Assembly (NCBI RefSeq): GCF_012275535.1
Contig: NZ_JAAVTK010000001.1
Span: forward strand, 186,001 to 250,000
Source: Hymenobacter artigasi
GTDB lineage: Bacteria > Bacteroidota > Bacteroidia > Cytophagales > Hymenobacteraceae
Reading direction: 5' to 3'
Length of the DNA: 64,000 bases
The notes under the pieces are model-generated. The model saw nothing but the letters and a program-made list of their open reading frames with translations, did not search any database and was not told where the DNA came from. Positions 53,101 to 60,073 of this stretch are shown here, piece by piece. The stretch's first letter is position 1. Every line of letters begins with the position of its first letter. The position numbers and the translations under genes were made by a program.

Positions 53101-54251
53101 GGCTTCACGTGCTGGGTTTTGCAGCCCGAGCCGCTGGTGATGAAGTGCGTGTTGCCTTCGGTGTAATACTGCAGGTTGTGCTCGTGCCCGGCGGCGTACA
53201 CCACGTTGGGGTATTTGGCAAAAATGTCGAGCAGGCCCTTGCGGTAGGCCTGGTACATGGGGTGCGGAATATCCTGGCTAATGCCACCGTACTTGCGCGC
53301 AAACGGGTAAATCGAGCCGATGACGGGCAGCGGAATAAACGCGTACTTCAGCACAATGCTGAGCGGGAAAATGTGGTCGGCCAGCGTGAAATAGCCGCCG
53401 TGAATGCCGTCGCTGAACAGCGGATGGTGGGCAAACACCATGATGTGCTTGTCCTTGTTGCGGGCAATAATCTCCTCCAGCGCCGCAAATACGTCGTCGT
53501 TGTTATCGGCCCCGCAGGCCCCGTTCAGGCCGAAAGGCCGGTTGGTGGGCGGCGTCAGAAACCACTGCGAGTTCAGGGCGATGAGCACCAGGTCGTCCTG
53601 CACGCGCACCTCAAACGGGCCGGGGCAGCCGTCGCGGGGCAGGAAAAAGTCGCCGGTGTAGGAGAAGGCCGTCGAGTCCTTGCGCATGTACTGCTCCACA
53701 AAGGCCTGCTCGCGGTTGACCTGCTCCAGGCCGCCGGCCGTACCCTGAATCCAGTCGTGGTTGCCGGGCGTCATGTACTTCTCGCCGGGGTAGCCCCGGA
53801 AAATGTCGAGCTGGGCGGTGAGGCGCTCCTCGGCATTTTTACGGTCGTAGGCCCCTTCCTCGGGCATGCCGTAGTTGTACACGTTGTCGCCCAGGAAGAT
53901 GGTGGTGCTGTTTTTACCGGCCTTCATTATCTGCTGACGCAGGAAATTCAGGCTCGGCTCGCCGCCCTTGGCCACCGGAATGGGGTTGCCCACGTCGCCA
54001 ATCAGGAACACGCGGTAGCGAATGCGGGTCGAGTCCGGAGGCATATTGCGCTCCCAGTTTACCCCCGCCTTGCGGTAGTTGGGGCGGCTGGTGTGCGGGT
54101 TCTGGTCCGACTCGCCGGGCTCGGGAAGCTCCCGCTGGGTTCCTCGGGGCTCTTTGGGCGCTTTGGGGGTTTTGAGAGCAGCTTGCTGAGCCGTGGCAAC
54201 CAGCGGCAGGCAGCAGGCAAGCAAAAAAGTGAAGCGGCGAAGTAGGTACAT
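50124..54251 (-). CDS. Giant metallophosphoesterase fused to an Omp85-type barrel
   Basis: A 1375-residue protein with a signal peptide (MYLLRRFTFLLACCLPLVATAQ). Residues ~78-430 are a calcineurin-like phosphoesterase: IGDVG, LGDNVYNYG, TPGNHDW, FAHHPLFSDG and AGHEHN give the dimetal site. A Lys/Glu-rich linker (460-500) leads to a middle region with IGDWDRHEDQWRW (~708-720) and AVPEDRDIAFFKGDG, words like those of FAM20/CotH-type kinases (tentative). The C-terminal ~350 residues form a barrel typical of Omp85/BamA (LGGTTNLRGYRR, ADIGRV). A surface-located phosphatase with a membrane anchor is the likely layout. The neighbouring genes give no clue to its substrate. Confidence 0.88.
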   Translation of the reverse strand: MYLLRRFTFLLACCLPLVATAQQAALKTPKAPKEPRGTQRELPEPGESDQNPHTSRPNYRKAGVNWERNMPPDSTRIRYRVFLIGDVGNPIPVAKGGEPSLNFLRQQIMKAGKNSTTIFLGDNVYNYGMPEEGAYDRKNAEERLTAQLDIFRGYPGEKYMTPGNHDWIQGTAGGLEQVNREQAFVEQYMRKDSTAFSYTGDFFLPRDGCPGPFEVRVQDDLVLIALNSQWFLTPPTNRPFGLNGACGADNNDDVFAALEEIIARNKDKHIMVFAHHPLFSDGIHGGYFTLADHIFPLSIVLKYAFIPLPVIGSIYPFARKYGGISQDIPHPMYQAYRKGLLDIFAKYPNVVYAAGHEHNLQYYTEGNTHFITSGSGCKTQHVKPGDGGGAIFSDKEKGFAVVNYYDDGQVWSEYFIPQGNGQTARRVFRTPMYAKTTGTIATTPAEPLSETVLTTTNGQAGGQKLPQTEAAIEEKKKEKKKKQQKAEAAIAKAPIPTTRPDYRDSSVTVAINANYDRHGGFHNWLLGEHYRKEWATPVKFRTLDLANDKGGLMPYKTGGGKQTASLKVRNEAGYNFTLRGIDKDPAAVLPEQLRTGLAKAVLQDQISAQHPYASFVLPPLGTAAGILHTNPVPVYIPQDPLLGQYYAQFANLPAALEEDAKDSQDNVASLGFAKNLVGTEKMLTRLLDDNDNQVNQKAFARSRLFDMWIGDWDRHEDQWRWSETKDKGGDRTFTAVPEDRDIAFFKGDGVLPYIISRRFAIRNFQNFGYDYADYKGLNQTGMSNDRVFMSAVTRQDWIKEADYMKAHLTDEIIEKAFRDKWPKEIYDLHAKEIIAKLKSRRDLLPDVAGKYADLLAEIVEVRGSKKNEKFTVERLTNRKTRVVMQKINKDGKLTKILYDRTFDDAVTDEVRLYGIAGKDVYDVKGDVKRGVKLRIIAGTGRDSITTRDHVGGLLHKTQIYDADSGNVINTSSEARQRLEPGYEVSRYDYPHRFDLKDYRLDYVGPALYFGYNIDDGVLLGGGVTYRHYGFRREPYSWEQSITANFAPARAAYNIRYTGQFTRIFRNTDLHIAAQYYGPQLLYNFFGIGNNTVNLATKDENRGVVTNRSVNSAYRVRFNRLTIAPTFERKLFEFLKFGIGPQYDQFRIEQDPIGSVIKDSLTNKSGVTTYENRRFGVRASDFQTNQYLGGLMYLNLDASSSAKNPRIGLRWYNEYQYNWQLNSESLSFGRFSTEVRAYLTPNFPFHLTYAGRIGYQHNFGDYRFYQANTLGGTTNLRGYRRTRYAGRTAVYANFEPRLELFSFNAYLFPGKFGVMGLADIGRVYSDNDTGTYTGLNAFHSGFGGGIYVDILKAAIINATYSVGEEKLVFVGFDFLF

Positions 54252-54460
54252 GAAATAAAATTACAAGGCGAAGAACAGGCCACGCCGCAGGGCCCGGGCA
54301 AATACAAAAATAACGCGCACGGCCGGCAAAGGGCCGGCGCTATAGCGCCCGTTACGCAAAGCACGGCAGTGCGGTTTGGCCGGGGTTTTCAACTTCCGGC
54401 GGGCGCTTCGCGTTGAAAGCCGGCGGACCGGCCAAATGCGCCGCCGTAGCTTCGCATATC

Positions 54461-55816
54461 ATGAAAGAAATTATCCCCGAATCCGTCGAAACTTCTGCGG
54501 CGTCCGCACCGGCTGCATCGGTGGAAACCCCGGCTCCGGCCGCGCCCCCGGCGGCCCCCGCCTCCGAGAAGCCGCTTGAGGCGGAGGCCGACAAAGCCCC
54601 CAAGGCCAAAGCCTCGGCCCTGGCAAAAGCGGCGCAGGCCTACATCACCGACCTGTTTGCCAAAGAATTATCGCCCAAGCTCACCTACCACACCCTGGGC
54701 CACACCGAGGCCGTGGTGAAGGAATGCCGCGCCCTGGCCCCCGCCGCCAACCTCAGCGCCGACGACACCGAGAACCTGTTGCTGGCTGCCTGGTTTCACG
54801 ACTCGGGCTACCTCGATGTGTACGACGGCCACGAGTTTCGCAGCATGGAGCGGGCCGGGGCCTGGCTGGCTAAAAACGACCTGCCCAAAGCCCGCATCGA
54901 GCTGATTCAGGGCCTGATTAAGGCCACGCACCGCGACTCGCCGCCCGAAACCGAGCTGCAAAAAATCCTGGTCGATGCCGACATGAGCAACCTGGCGCGC
55001 GACGACTATCGCTCCCGCGCCGAACTGCTGCGCACCGAGTGGGAGCTGGTGCTCGACAAAACCTACTCCACGCCGGAGTGGACCGAGCTGCAGCTTAACT
55101 TCATGCTGGCCCACAAGTACCTGTCCGAAGCGGGCAAGGACCGGTACAAGAAGGCCCTCAAAAAGCACATCGACGACCAGCGCGACCACCTCAAGAAGAA
55201 GGAGAAAAAAAGCAAGAAGAAGACCCGGGAAAAGAGCGAAACCTTTGCCGAGCCCAAGCGTGGCATCGAAACCATGTTCCGCACCATGTACTCGAACCAC
55301 ATGAAGCTGAGCGACATGGCCGACAAAAAAGCCAGCATGATGATTCAGCTCAACGCGGTGCTCATCTCGGTCATCATCACCTACCTGGGGGCCAAGATGG
55401 GCAAGGCCGGCAGCCTGGCCCCGCTGATGGGCAACAACCCCGTGCTGGCCATTCCGGTGAGTATTCTGCTGATAACGGCCCTGGGCTCGGTCACGACGGC
55501 CATTCTCTCGGCCCAGCCCGATGTCACAAGTTTCGACTGGCTCAAGAAAAGCCCCGAAATCGCTACCAACCGCCGCGTCAACCTGCTGTTCTTCGGGCAG
55601 TTCACCAAGCTCAATCTCGACAATTTCCAGAGCGGCATGCGCGAGATTATGCGGCAGAAAGACATGCTCTACACCAACATGGTGACGGACATTTACTACC
55701 TCGGCGAGGTGCTCACCCGAAAATACCGCCTGCTGCGCACCAGCTACACCATTTTTCTGGTGGGCATTATTCTCACGGCGCTCTCGTTCGGCATCGCGCT
55801 GCTGTATAAGTCGTAG
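54461..55816 (+). CDS. HD-domain protein with PycTM (Pycsar effector-like) membrane domain
   Basis: A 451-residue protein. After a Pro/Ala-rich tail, residues ~60-200 are an HD phosphohydrolase domain: H77, H81, H113-D114 (AAWFHDSG) and D172/D174 in VDADMSN. A Lys/Glu coiled-coil linker (~230-260) follows. The last ~175 residues form the PycTM domain, recognised from KLSDMADKKASMMIQLNAVLIS, with hydrophobic helices at ~305-325, ~345-365 and ~430-450. In Pycsar systems PycTM-type proteins damage the membrane after cyclic CMP/UMP. Here there is no nearby cyclase, and HD-PycTM proteins seem common in Bacteroidota, so a housekeeping role is as likely. ATG at 54461. Confidence 0.9.
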   Translation: MKEIIPESVETSAASAPAASVETPAPAAPPAAPASEKPLEAEADKAPKAKASALAKAAQAYITDLFAKELSPKLTYHTLGHTEAVVKECRALAPAANLSADDTENLLLAAWFHDSGYLDVYDGHEFRSMERAGAWLAKNDLPKARIELIQGLIKATHRDSPPETELQKILVDADMSNLARDDYRSRAELLRTEWELVLDKTYSTPEWTELQLNFMLAHKYLSEAGKDRYKKALKKHIDDQRDHLKKKEKKSKKKTREKSETFAEPKRGIETMFRTMYSNHMKLSDMADKKASMMIQLNAVLISVIITYLGAKMGKAGSLAPLMGNNPVLAIPVSILLITALGSVTTAILSAQPDVTSFDWLKKSPEIATNRRVNLLFFGQFTKLNLDNFQSGMREIMRQKDMLYTNMVTDIYYLGEVLTRKYRLLRTSYTIFLVGIILTALSFGIALLYKS

Positions 55817-55820
55817 GGCG

Positions 55821-55852
55821 TTCGGCAGCGGCGGGGTCTGTACTTATCTTTG
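55821..55852 (+). promoter_or_regulatory. Bacteroidota-type promoter for tRNA-Arg
   Basis: TATCTTTG at 55845-55852 fully matches TAnnTTTG and ends 6 nt before the tRNA, the expected start distance. A near -33 word TTCG (55821-55824, consensus TTTG) is 20 nt upstream. It follows the HD-PycTM stop by 5 bp. Confidence 0.75.
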
Positions 55853-55858
55853 CGCCAT

Positions 55859-55930
55859 GGCTGCGTAGTTCAAAGGATAGAATAGGCGTTTCCTAAACGC
55901 TTGATATGAGTTCGATTCTCGTCGTGGCTA
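55859..55930 (+). tRNA. tRNA-Arg (anticodon CCT)
   Basis: A 72-nt cloverleaf: acceptor GGCTGCG with CGTGGCT (some G-T pairs), D stem GTTC/GAAT, anticodon stem GGCGT/ACGCT enclosing TTCCTAA (CCT, reading AGG), T-arm ATGAG-TTCGATT-CTCGT. CCA is not encoded. Confidence 0.93.
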
Positions 55931-55948
55931 CTTGATTATCAGACAGTT

Positions 55949-55985
55949 AAAAAATGCCGCTTCTGCAATGAAGGGGCATTTTTTT
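55949..55985. terminator. Bidirectional terminator between tRNA-Arg and HNH gene
   Basis: Stem AAAAAATGCC (55949-55958) with GGCATTTTTT (55975-55984) and an inner CTTC/GAAG stem, with A/T runs on both sides. Confidence 0.88.
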
Positions 55986-55989
55986 ATTC

Positions 55990-56493
55990 TTATGCCCTGG
56001 CATTGTTCGCCATTGCAGCCGTAATTAAGGTGATGGACAACCGCCCGTGGTCGAACTCCCAATGATGGTTGGGGCACAGTGCCACCAGATTGCTTAATTC
56101 GTTTACCTCGGCGACGGAATCGGTAGGCAGGAAGTCGTTGATTGGCTTGATATGACACACCTCATAATGGGCGTCGTAGCCGCACACCGCACATACTTTG
56201 GGCCGGGTCGATTTGCGGTACGCCATGCGCGCCAGGCTGCGGATTTGCGCGGCATACTGCTGGCGGGCTTTCGACCGGAGCTGCTGTATCGGTACCAGTC
56301 GCCAGTCAACTACGCTCGGATTGCAGCCGTCGCAGGTGGTGCGCCGGGTTAGCAGCGCTACGCCGCAGTGCTTGCAATGCCGCGCAATCCGCTGACGGCT
56401 GGGAAATAGCCGCCCGTTTATCCGGTTGGCACAGGAGCGGGAGCAGTACTTCGCATTGGCAGTTTGGATGCCGCAGTGCAGGCAATTATTCAT
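55990..56493 (-). CDS. HNH endonuclease with three zinc clusters
   Basis: A 167-residue protein next to and convergent with tRNA-Arg. Two N-terminal zinc fingers are seen: C4, C7, C17, C21 (CLHCG...YCSRSCANRINGR) and C40, C43, C54, C57. The HNH module at the C-terminus has C101-x-x-C104, H114 (EVCHIKPIND) and ALCPNHHWEFDHG (C140, H143, H144). It should be a nicking or restriction-like nuclease of unknown target. ATG at 56493 begins the zinc finger; longer upstream reading has no homology. It shares only the HNH fold, not overall similarity, with the HNH gene at 2243. Confidence 0.87.
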   Translation of the reverse strand: MNNCLHCGIQTANAKYCSRSCANRINGRLFPSRQRIARHCKHCGVALLTRRTTCDGCNPSVVDWRLVPIQQLRSKARQQYAAQIRSLARMAYRKSTRPKVCAVCGYDAHYEVCHIKPINDFLPTDSVAEVNELSNLVALCPNHHWEFDHGRLSITLITAAMANNARA

Positions 56494-56638
56494 GGCTGAA
56501 TGTACTATGCACCGCCGGACAAGCCGGGGCGGCGGACGGAAAACGAAGCAGCTGCTTCGGCTGCTATTTCGGTGCTTCCAGTGGCAAGCCTGAGCCGTAA
56601 AAGACAAAATATTTCAGGGAATCTTTCAGTTATCACAA

Positions 56639-56646
56639 TACCTTTG
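56639..56646 (+). promoter_or_regulatory. -7 promoter word before GAF gene
   Basis: TACCTTTG is a full match to TAnnTTTG, 68 bp before the GAF start codon. A TTTC word upstream at 56612 is too far (23 bp) for a good -33. Confidence 0.4.
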
Positions 56647-56714
56647 TACTGGTATTATCTATAAAATGGGCCGGTAGCGGCTCACGGCGGCACTTATTCT
56701 TCGTTCTCCCCTCT

Positions 56715-57437
56715 ATGGCCACCCCTTACCCCCGCCGCCCCGCCGACGAGGCGCACCGACTGCAGGCCCTGCGTCCGTATCAGCTCATCACCTCCATTCC
56801 GGACGCCCTGTTCGATGACCTTATTCGGCTCACGGCCACGCTTTTCGATGTGCCTATTGCCATTGTGGCCCTGGTGGAAGAAAGCACCGTGCAGTTCCGC
56901 CTGAACGTGGGCCTGCCCGACGGCACCGCCCAGGAACCCCGCGACGAAAGCCTGTGCTCAGTCGCGATTTTGCAGGATGACCCCACGGTGTTCGAAAATC
57001 TAGAAACCGACCCCTGCGAGCTGGCCGAGCCCGGCTTCGTGCAACGCATGAACCTGCAATTCTACGCCGGCAGCCCCCTGCGCACCGCCGACGGCTTTCC
57101 GGTAGGCGTGCTCTGCGTAATTGACCGCCTGCCCCGTCTTTTCGGGGCCGAAGAACAGCAGCAGCTGGGGCGGCTTTCTGAAATCGTGATTCGCCTGCTG
57201 GATTTGCGCATCAAATCTGAGAAAGACGGAACGCTGTCTCCCGGCACTACCCTGTGGGCCGGCCTCTACGACCAGATTGAAGCGTCGGTAAACCGCCTCG
57301 GCACGCTGGCCGAATTGGCCAAGTGGGAAGAAAGCGCCAATACCGACGCGGCCGTGGCCTACCGGCAATCCACGCAGGAAGAAATAGGACGGGTGCTGGA
57401 TGCGTTGCACGAACAGATTTCGGCGCAGCTGCAGTAG
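56715..57437 (+). CDS. GAF-domain protein
   Basis: A 240-residue cytosolic protein with no signal or membrane segment. Residues ~25-165 form one GAF domain: PDALFDDLIRLTATLFDVPIAIVALVEESTVQFRLNVGLPDG, then SLCSVAILQ and FYAGSPLRTADGFPVGVLCVIDRLPRLFGAEEQQQLGRL. The central SLCSVAI (rather than the usual FCxxVI) is family-like. The C-terminal ~65 residues are helical and could dimerise. It probably senses a small molecule or redox state, or acts as a signalling partner. It stands before two RsbQ-like hydrolases. Confidence 0.88.
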   Translation: MATPYPRRPADEAHRLQALRPYQLITSIPDALFDDLIRLTATLFDVPIAIVALVEESTVQFRLNVGLPDGTAQEPRDESLCSVAILQDDPTVFENLETDPCELAEPGFVQRMNLQFYAGSPLRTADGFPVGVLCVIDRLPRLFGAEEQQQLGRLSEIVIRLLDLRIKSEKDGTLSPGTTLWAGLYDQIEASVNRLGTLAELAKWEESANTDAAVAYRQSTQEEIGRVLDALHEQISAQLQ

Positions 57438-57897
57438 CTGCGCGGGCATTAATCTTCCGAGGCGGCCCGGGGCGTAGTTCCTGCTGCTACTCACTGCTAC
57501 TGCTCAGGCGGTGGACGCGTCGTCGGGGTCGGCGCTTGCTATTGATTGGGGTCAGAAATCAGAAGCGACGCCATGCTGAACAGCAAGCCAGCCGGTGAAT
57601 CTACTATTGCGGTGATGCCATTCGCTTACTGCGCATGCCTGCGCTTCCTGCATCCGAAGCCCGGCTGATACTTCTTACCGTTATACCCATCACGCAGTAG
57701 GGTGCGGGGTCATACCCTGCTGCGTTTTCGCAAACCACTTCGTGATTGGTATAGCGGGCTCACTGCTGTAAGAAAAAAGGAAAGCAGTAGTTCTAATAGC
57801 TTTTGCAGTGACATTAATCATGCTGTCAATCCAACAAACCAAGATTTGTAGTATGTTAGCCCAACCCAATTACCGGACCCTTTAGCTTAGCCACCCA
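57438..57897. other. 460-bp gap with nested inverted repeat 57678-57757
   Basis: Outer arms CCGTTATACCCATCACG (57678-57694) and its complement (57741-57757) match 15 of 17; inner arms CGCAGTAGGGT (57693-57703) and ACCCTGCTGCG (57714-57724) match 10 of 11. The left inner part repeats the GTAGGGTGCGGGG word of the 39691 element. The rest of the gap has no credible gene. Confidence 0.75.
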
Positions 57898-58734
57898 ATG
57901 AGTTCATCCGCTACATCTATTCTCGACCGCAGCAACGTTACTATTTCCGGCGCTACCGGCCCTGGCACGCAGACCATCGTATTTCTGCACGGCCTCGGCG
58001 GCGACCAGCACGACTGGCGCTTCATCGCCCCGACCTATGAAGACAGGTACCAGGTGGTGCTCCTCGACCTGATTGGGGCCGGCCAGTCCGACCACAGCAC
58101 CTACCAGCCCGCCACCACCCACGCCACGCTCGATGGCCACGCCACCGATTTGCTCGGCGTGCTCAGTGCCCTGGCCCTGCACGATGTCACGTTTGTGGGC
58201 CACTCGGTGGCCGCCATGATTGGCGTGATTGCCGCCGTGCGCGAGCCCCAGCGCTTTGCCAAAATGGTGTTGGTTTCGCCCTCCCCGCGCTTCATCAACG
58301 AGAAGGGCTACGCGGGTGGCTTCGAACAAAAGGATATCAACGAGCTGCTGGCTGCCATGGAGGCCGACTACAACGGCTGGGCACACGGCTTTTCGCCCGT
58401 GATGGTGGGCCAGCAGGACTCGCCCGAGCTGGCAATGGCCCTCACCAACAGCTTCGTGCGCACCAACCCCGAAATCGCCCGGCATTTCGCCCGCGTCACC
58501 TTCTTCTCCGACACCCGCGCCGAGCTGGGCTTCCTCACCATCCCCACGCTCATCGTGCAGTCGGCGCACGACGTTATCGCGCCGCTGGCCGTGGGCCACT
58601 ACATCAACGAGCAGCTGGCCGACAGCCGCATAGTGGTCATCGAAACCAACGGCCACCTCCCCCACCTCAGCGCCCCGCAGCAAACCCTTTCGGCCATGGA
58701 CCACTTCCTGCACCACGAAACCGTGCAGAACTAA
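57898..58734 (+). CDS. RsbQ/KAI2-like alpha/beta hydrolase
   Basis: A 278-residue hydrolase of the RsbQ/DWARF14/KAI2 group. Oxyanion motif HGLGG, nucleophile S103 in VGHSVAAMIG, acid D225 in QSAHDVIAPL, base H253 in NGHLPHLSAP, and the signature SPSPRFINEKGYAGGFEQKDINELLAAME. RsbQ activates the sigma-B phosphatase RsbP in Bacillus; here no RsbP partner is seen. The substrate may be a small hydrophobic ligand. It is the first of a tandem pair with 59189. Confidence 0.92.
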   Translation: MSSSATSILDRSNVTISGATGPGTQTIVFLHGLGGDQHDWRFIAPTYEDRYQVVLLDLIGAGQSDHSTYQPATTHATLDGHATDLLGVLSALALHDVTFVGHSVAAMIGVIAAVREPQRFAKMVLVSPSPRFINEKGYAGGFEQKDINELLAAMEADYNGWAHGFSPVMVGQQDSPELAMALTNSFVRTNPEIARHFARVTFFSDTRAELGFLTIPTLIVQSAHDVIAPLAVGHYINEQLADSRIVVIETNGHLPHLSAPQQTLSAMDHFLHHETVQN

Positions 58735-58759
58735 GCCCGCCCACCGCTCCGGGCTCCCC

Positions 58760-58797
58760 GCCCCTCGCAAACCAGCCGGTTTGCGGGGGGCTTTTTT
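58760..58797 (+). terminator. Intrinsic terminator between the two hydrolase genes
   Basis: A 14-bp GC-rich stem (58760-58773 with 58779-58792, loop AGCCG) and a T-run. It separates the first RsbQ-like gene from the next. Confidence 0.88.
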
Positions 58798-59000
58798 GTG
58801 GCTGGGGCTTGACTGCAAGCGAGGTAAAATGGCTTTGGTTGAGTTTTTGAGTTTTCATCACCCAACCAAGCGCCTAAGCCTTCTCCGTTTACCCCAAAAG
58901 CTGCCCGGCATGTTAAAAAACTGATTTTACCGGGCTGCCAAGCGTTTTGGGAAAATTGCTCCACCTTCCCCTTTAGTCCCATAATGGGAACAGTTTCTAT

Positions 59001-59184
59001 CGGGGGGAGGGTAGGCTGTTGTTTTCCTCCCGAGCTACGCGGCCGCTTTGCTTCTCGCCTATTCTTTTTTGGCGGTGGCCTGATGTCGGGTGGTGCAACG
59101 AAGCCCTCCACCAATTCGTCGCGCCACCCGGCATCAGGCCACCGCCGCTTCTTCTATTGCATTCCTCCTCCCTACCCACCCCCG
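59001..59184. repeat. Nested inverted repeats in the 454-bp gap between hydrolases
   Basis: The inner arms 59071-59093 and 59124-59146 (GGCGGTGGCCTGATG plus CGGGTGG) differ once in 23 and extend imperfectly toward the loop. The outer words CGGGGGGAGGGTAGG (59001-59015) and CCTACCCACCCCCG (59171-59184) are also roughly complementary. No convincing gene lies in 58735-59188. Confidence 0.75.
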
Positions 59185-59188
59185 ATTT

Positions 59189-60073
59189 ATGAAGATTACC
59201 CCTGCCTCCGATGTACTCTCACGCAGCAACGTTCACCAAAGTGGTGAAGGAGCTCAGACAATGGTGCTGCTGCACTGCCTGGGCGGCAACCAGGGCATGT
59301 GGCAGCCGCTGCTGCCGGCCCTGGAAAAGCGCTACCGCGTGGTGGTGCTCGATTTGGTGGGCTGCGGCGATTCGGACGCGGCGGCCTACAGCACCGAGCG
59401 GCACAGCACACTGGCCGGCCACGCCGCCGACCTGCTCGATGTATTGCGGGCCCTTGGCCTGCACAACGTGCTGTTTATGGGGCATTCCGTTGGGGGCATC
59501 ATTGGGGTGCTGGCGGCCATTGAAGAGCCCGGCCGCTTTGCCAGCCTGGTAATGATTTCGCCCTCGCCCCGCTTCATCAACGGCCACGACTACCAGGGCG
59601 GCTACGAGCGCGCCGATATTGAGGCGCTGCTCGGCGCCATGGAAACGGACTATCAGGGCTGGACGCGGGCATTTGCGCCAATAGTGGTAGGCGGCACTAC
59701 CCGCCCCGAACTGCTCCTGACATTCACCAACAGCTTTGCCCGGACCAACCCCACCATCGTGCGCCATTTTGCCCGCGTAGCCTTCATGGCCGATGTGCGC
59801 GAGGACTTATCCCGCCTTACCATCCCCACGCTCATCGTGCAATCGGCCCGCGACGTAATGGCGCCGCTGGCCGTGGGCTATTACCTCAACGAAAACCTTA
59901 TCGACAGCTGCATTGCCCTGATTGATACCAGCGGCCACTGCCCCCACCTCACGGCTCCCGCGCAAACCATGGCGGCCATCGATAAATTTCTGGGCTACCA
60001 GTTCCTGCGCGCGCGCACCGTGGCGAAGGCCATGCCTCCCCCCGACGCCCACTACCTCAGAGCCGCAGGCTAA
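59189..60073 (+). CDS. RsbQ/KAI2-like alpha/beta hydrolase, second copy
   Basis: A 294-residue paralogue of the 57898 gene product. It shares HCLGG (oxyanion), S100 in MGHSVGGIIG, SPSPRFINGHDYQGGYERADIEALLGAMETDY, FTNSFARTNP, D222 in QSARDVMAPL and H250 in SGHCPHLTAP. The C-terminus is ~15 residues longer than in copy 1. Tandem duplication with divergence suggests different ligands. The last 17 bp overlap the convergent stop region of the next gene. ATG at 59189 is used; the start is preceded by the nested repeat. Confidence 0.92.
   Translation: MKITPASDVLSRSNVHQSGEGAQTMVLLHCLGGNQGMWQPLLPALEKRYRVVVLDLVGCGDSDAAAYSTERHSTLAGHAADLLDVLRALGLHNVLFMGHSVGGIIGVLAAIEEPGRFASLVMISPSPRFINGHDYQGGYERADIEALLGAMETDYQGWTRAFAPIVVGGTTRPELLLTFTNSFARTNPTIVRHFARVAFMADVREDLSRLTIPTLIVQSARDVMAPLAVGYYLNENLIDSCIALIDTSGHCPHLTAPAQTMAAIDKFLGYQFLRARTVAKAMPPPDAHYLRAAG

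Noticed and set aside
50238..54245. 1335-codon open frame opposite the phosphoesterase/Omp85 gene
   Set aside because: High-GC antisense shadow. No recognisable domain, and the opposite strand has signal peptide, metal site and barrel.
58984..59247. Small plus-strand ORF between the hydrolases
   Set aside because: It is made of repeat arms and runs out of frame into the hydrolase start; no homology or start context.
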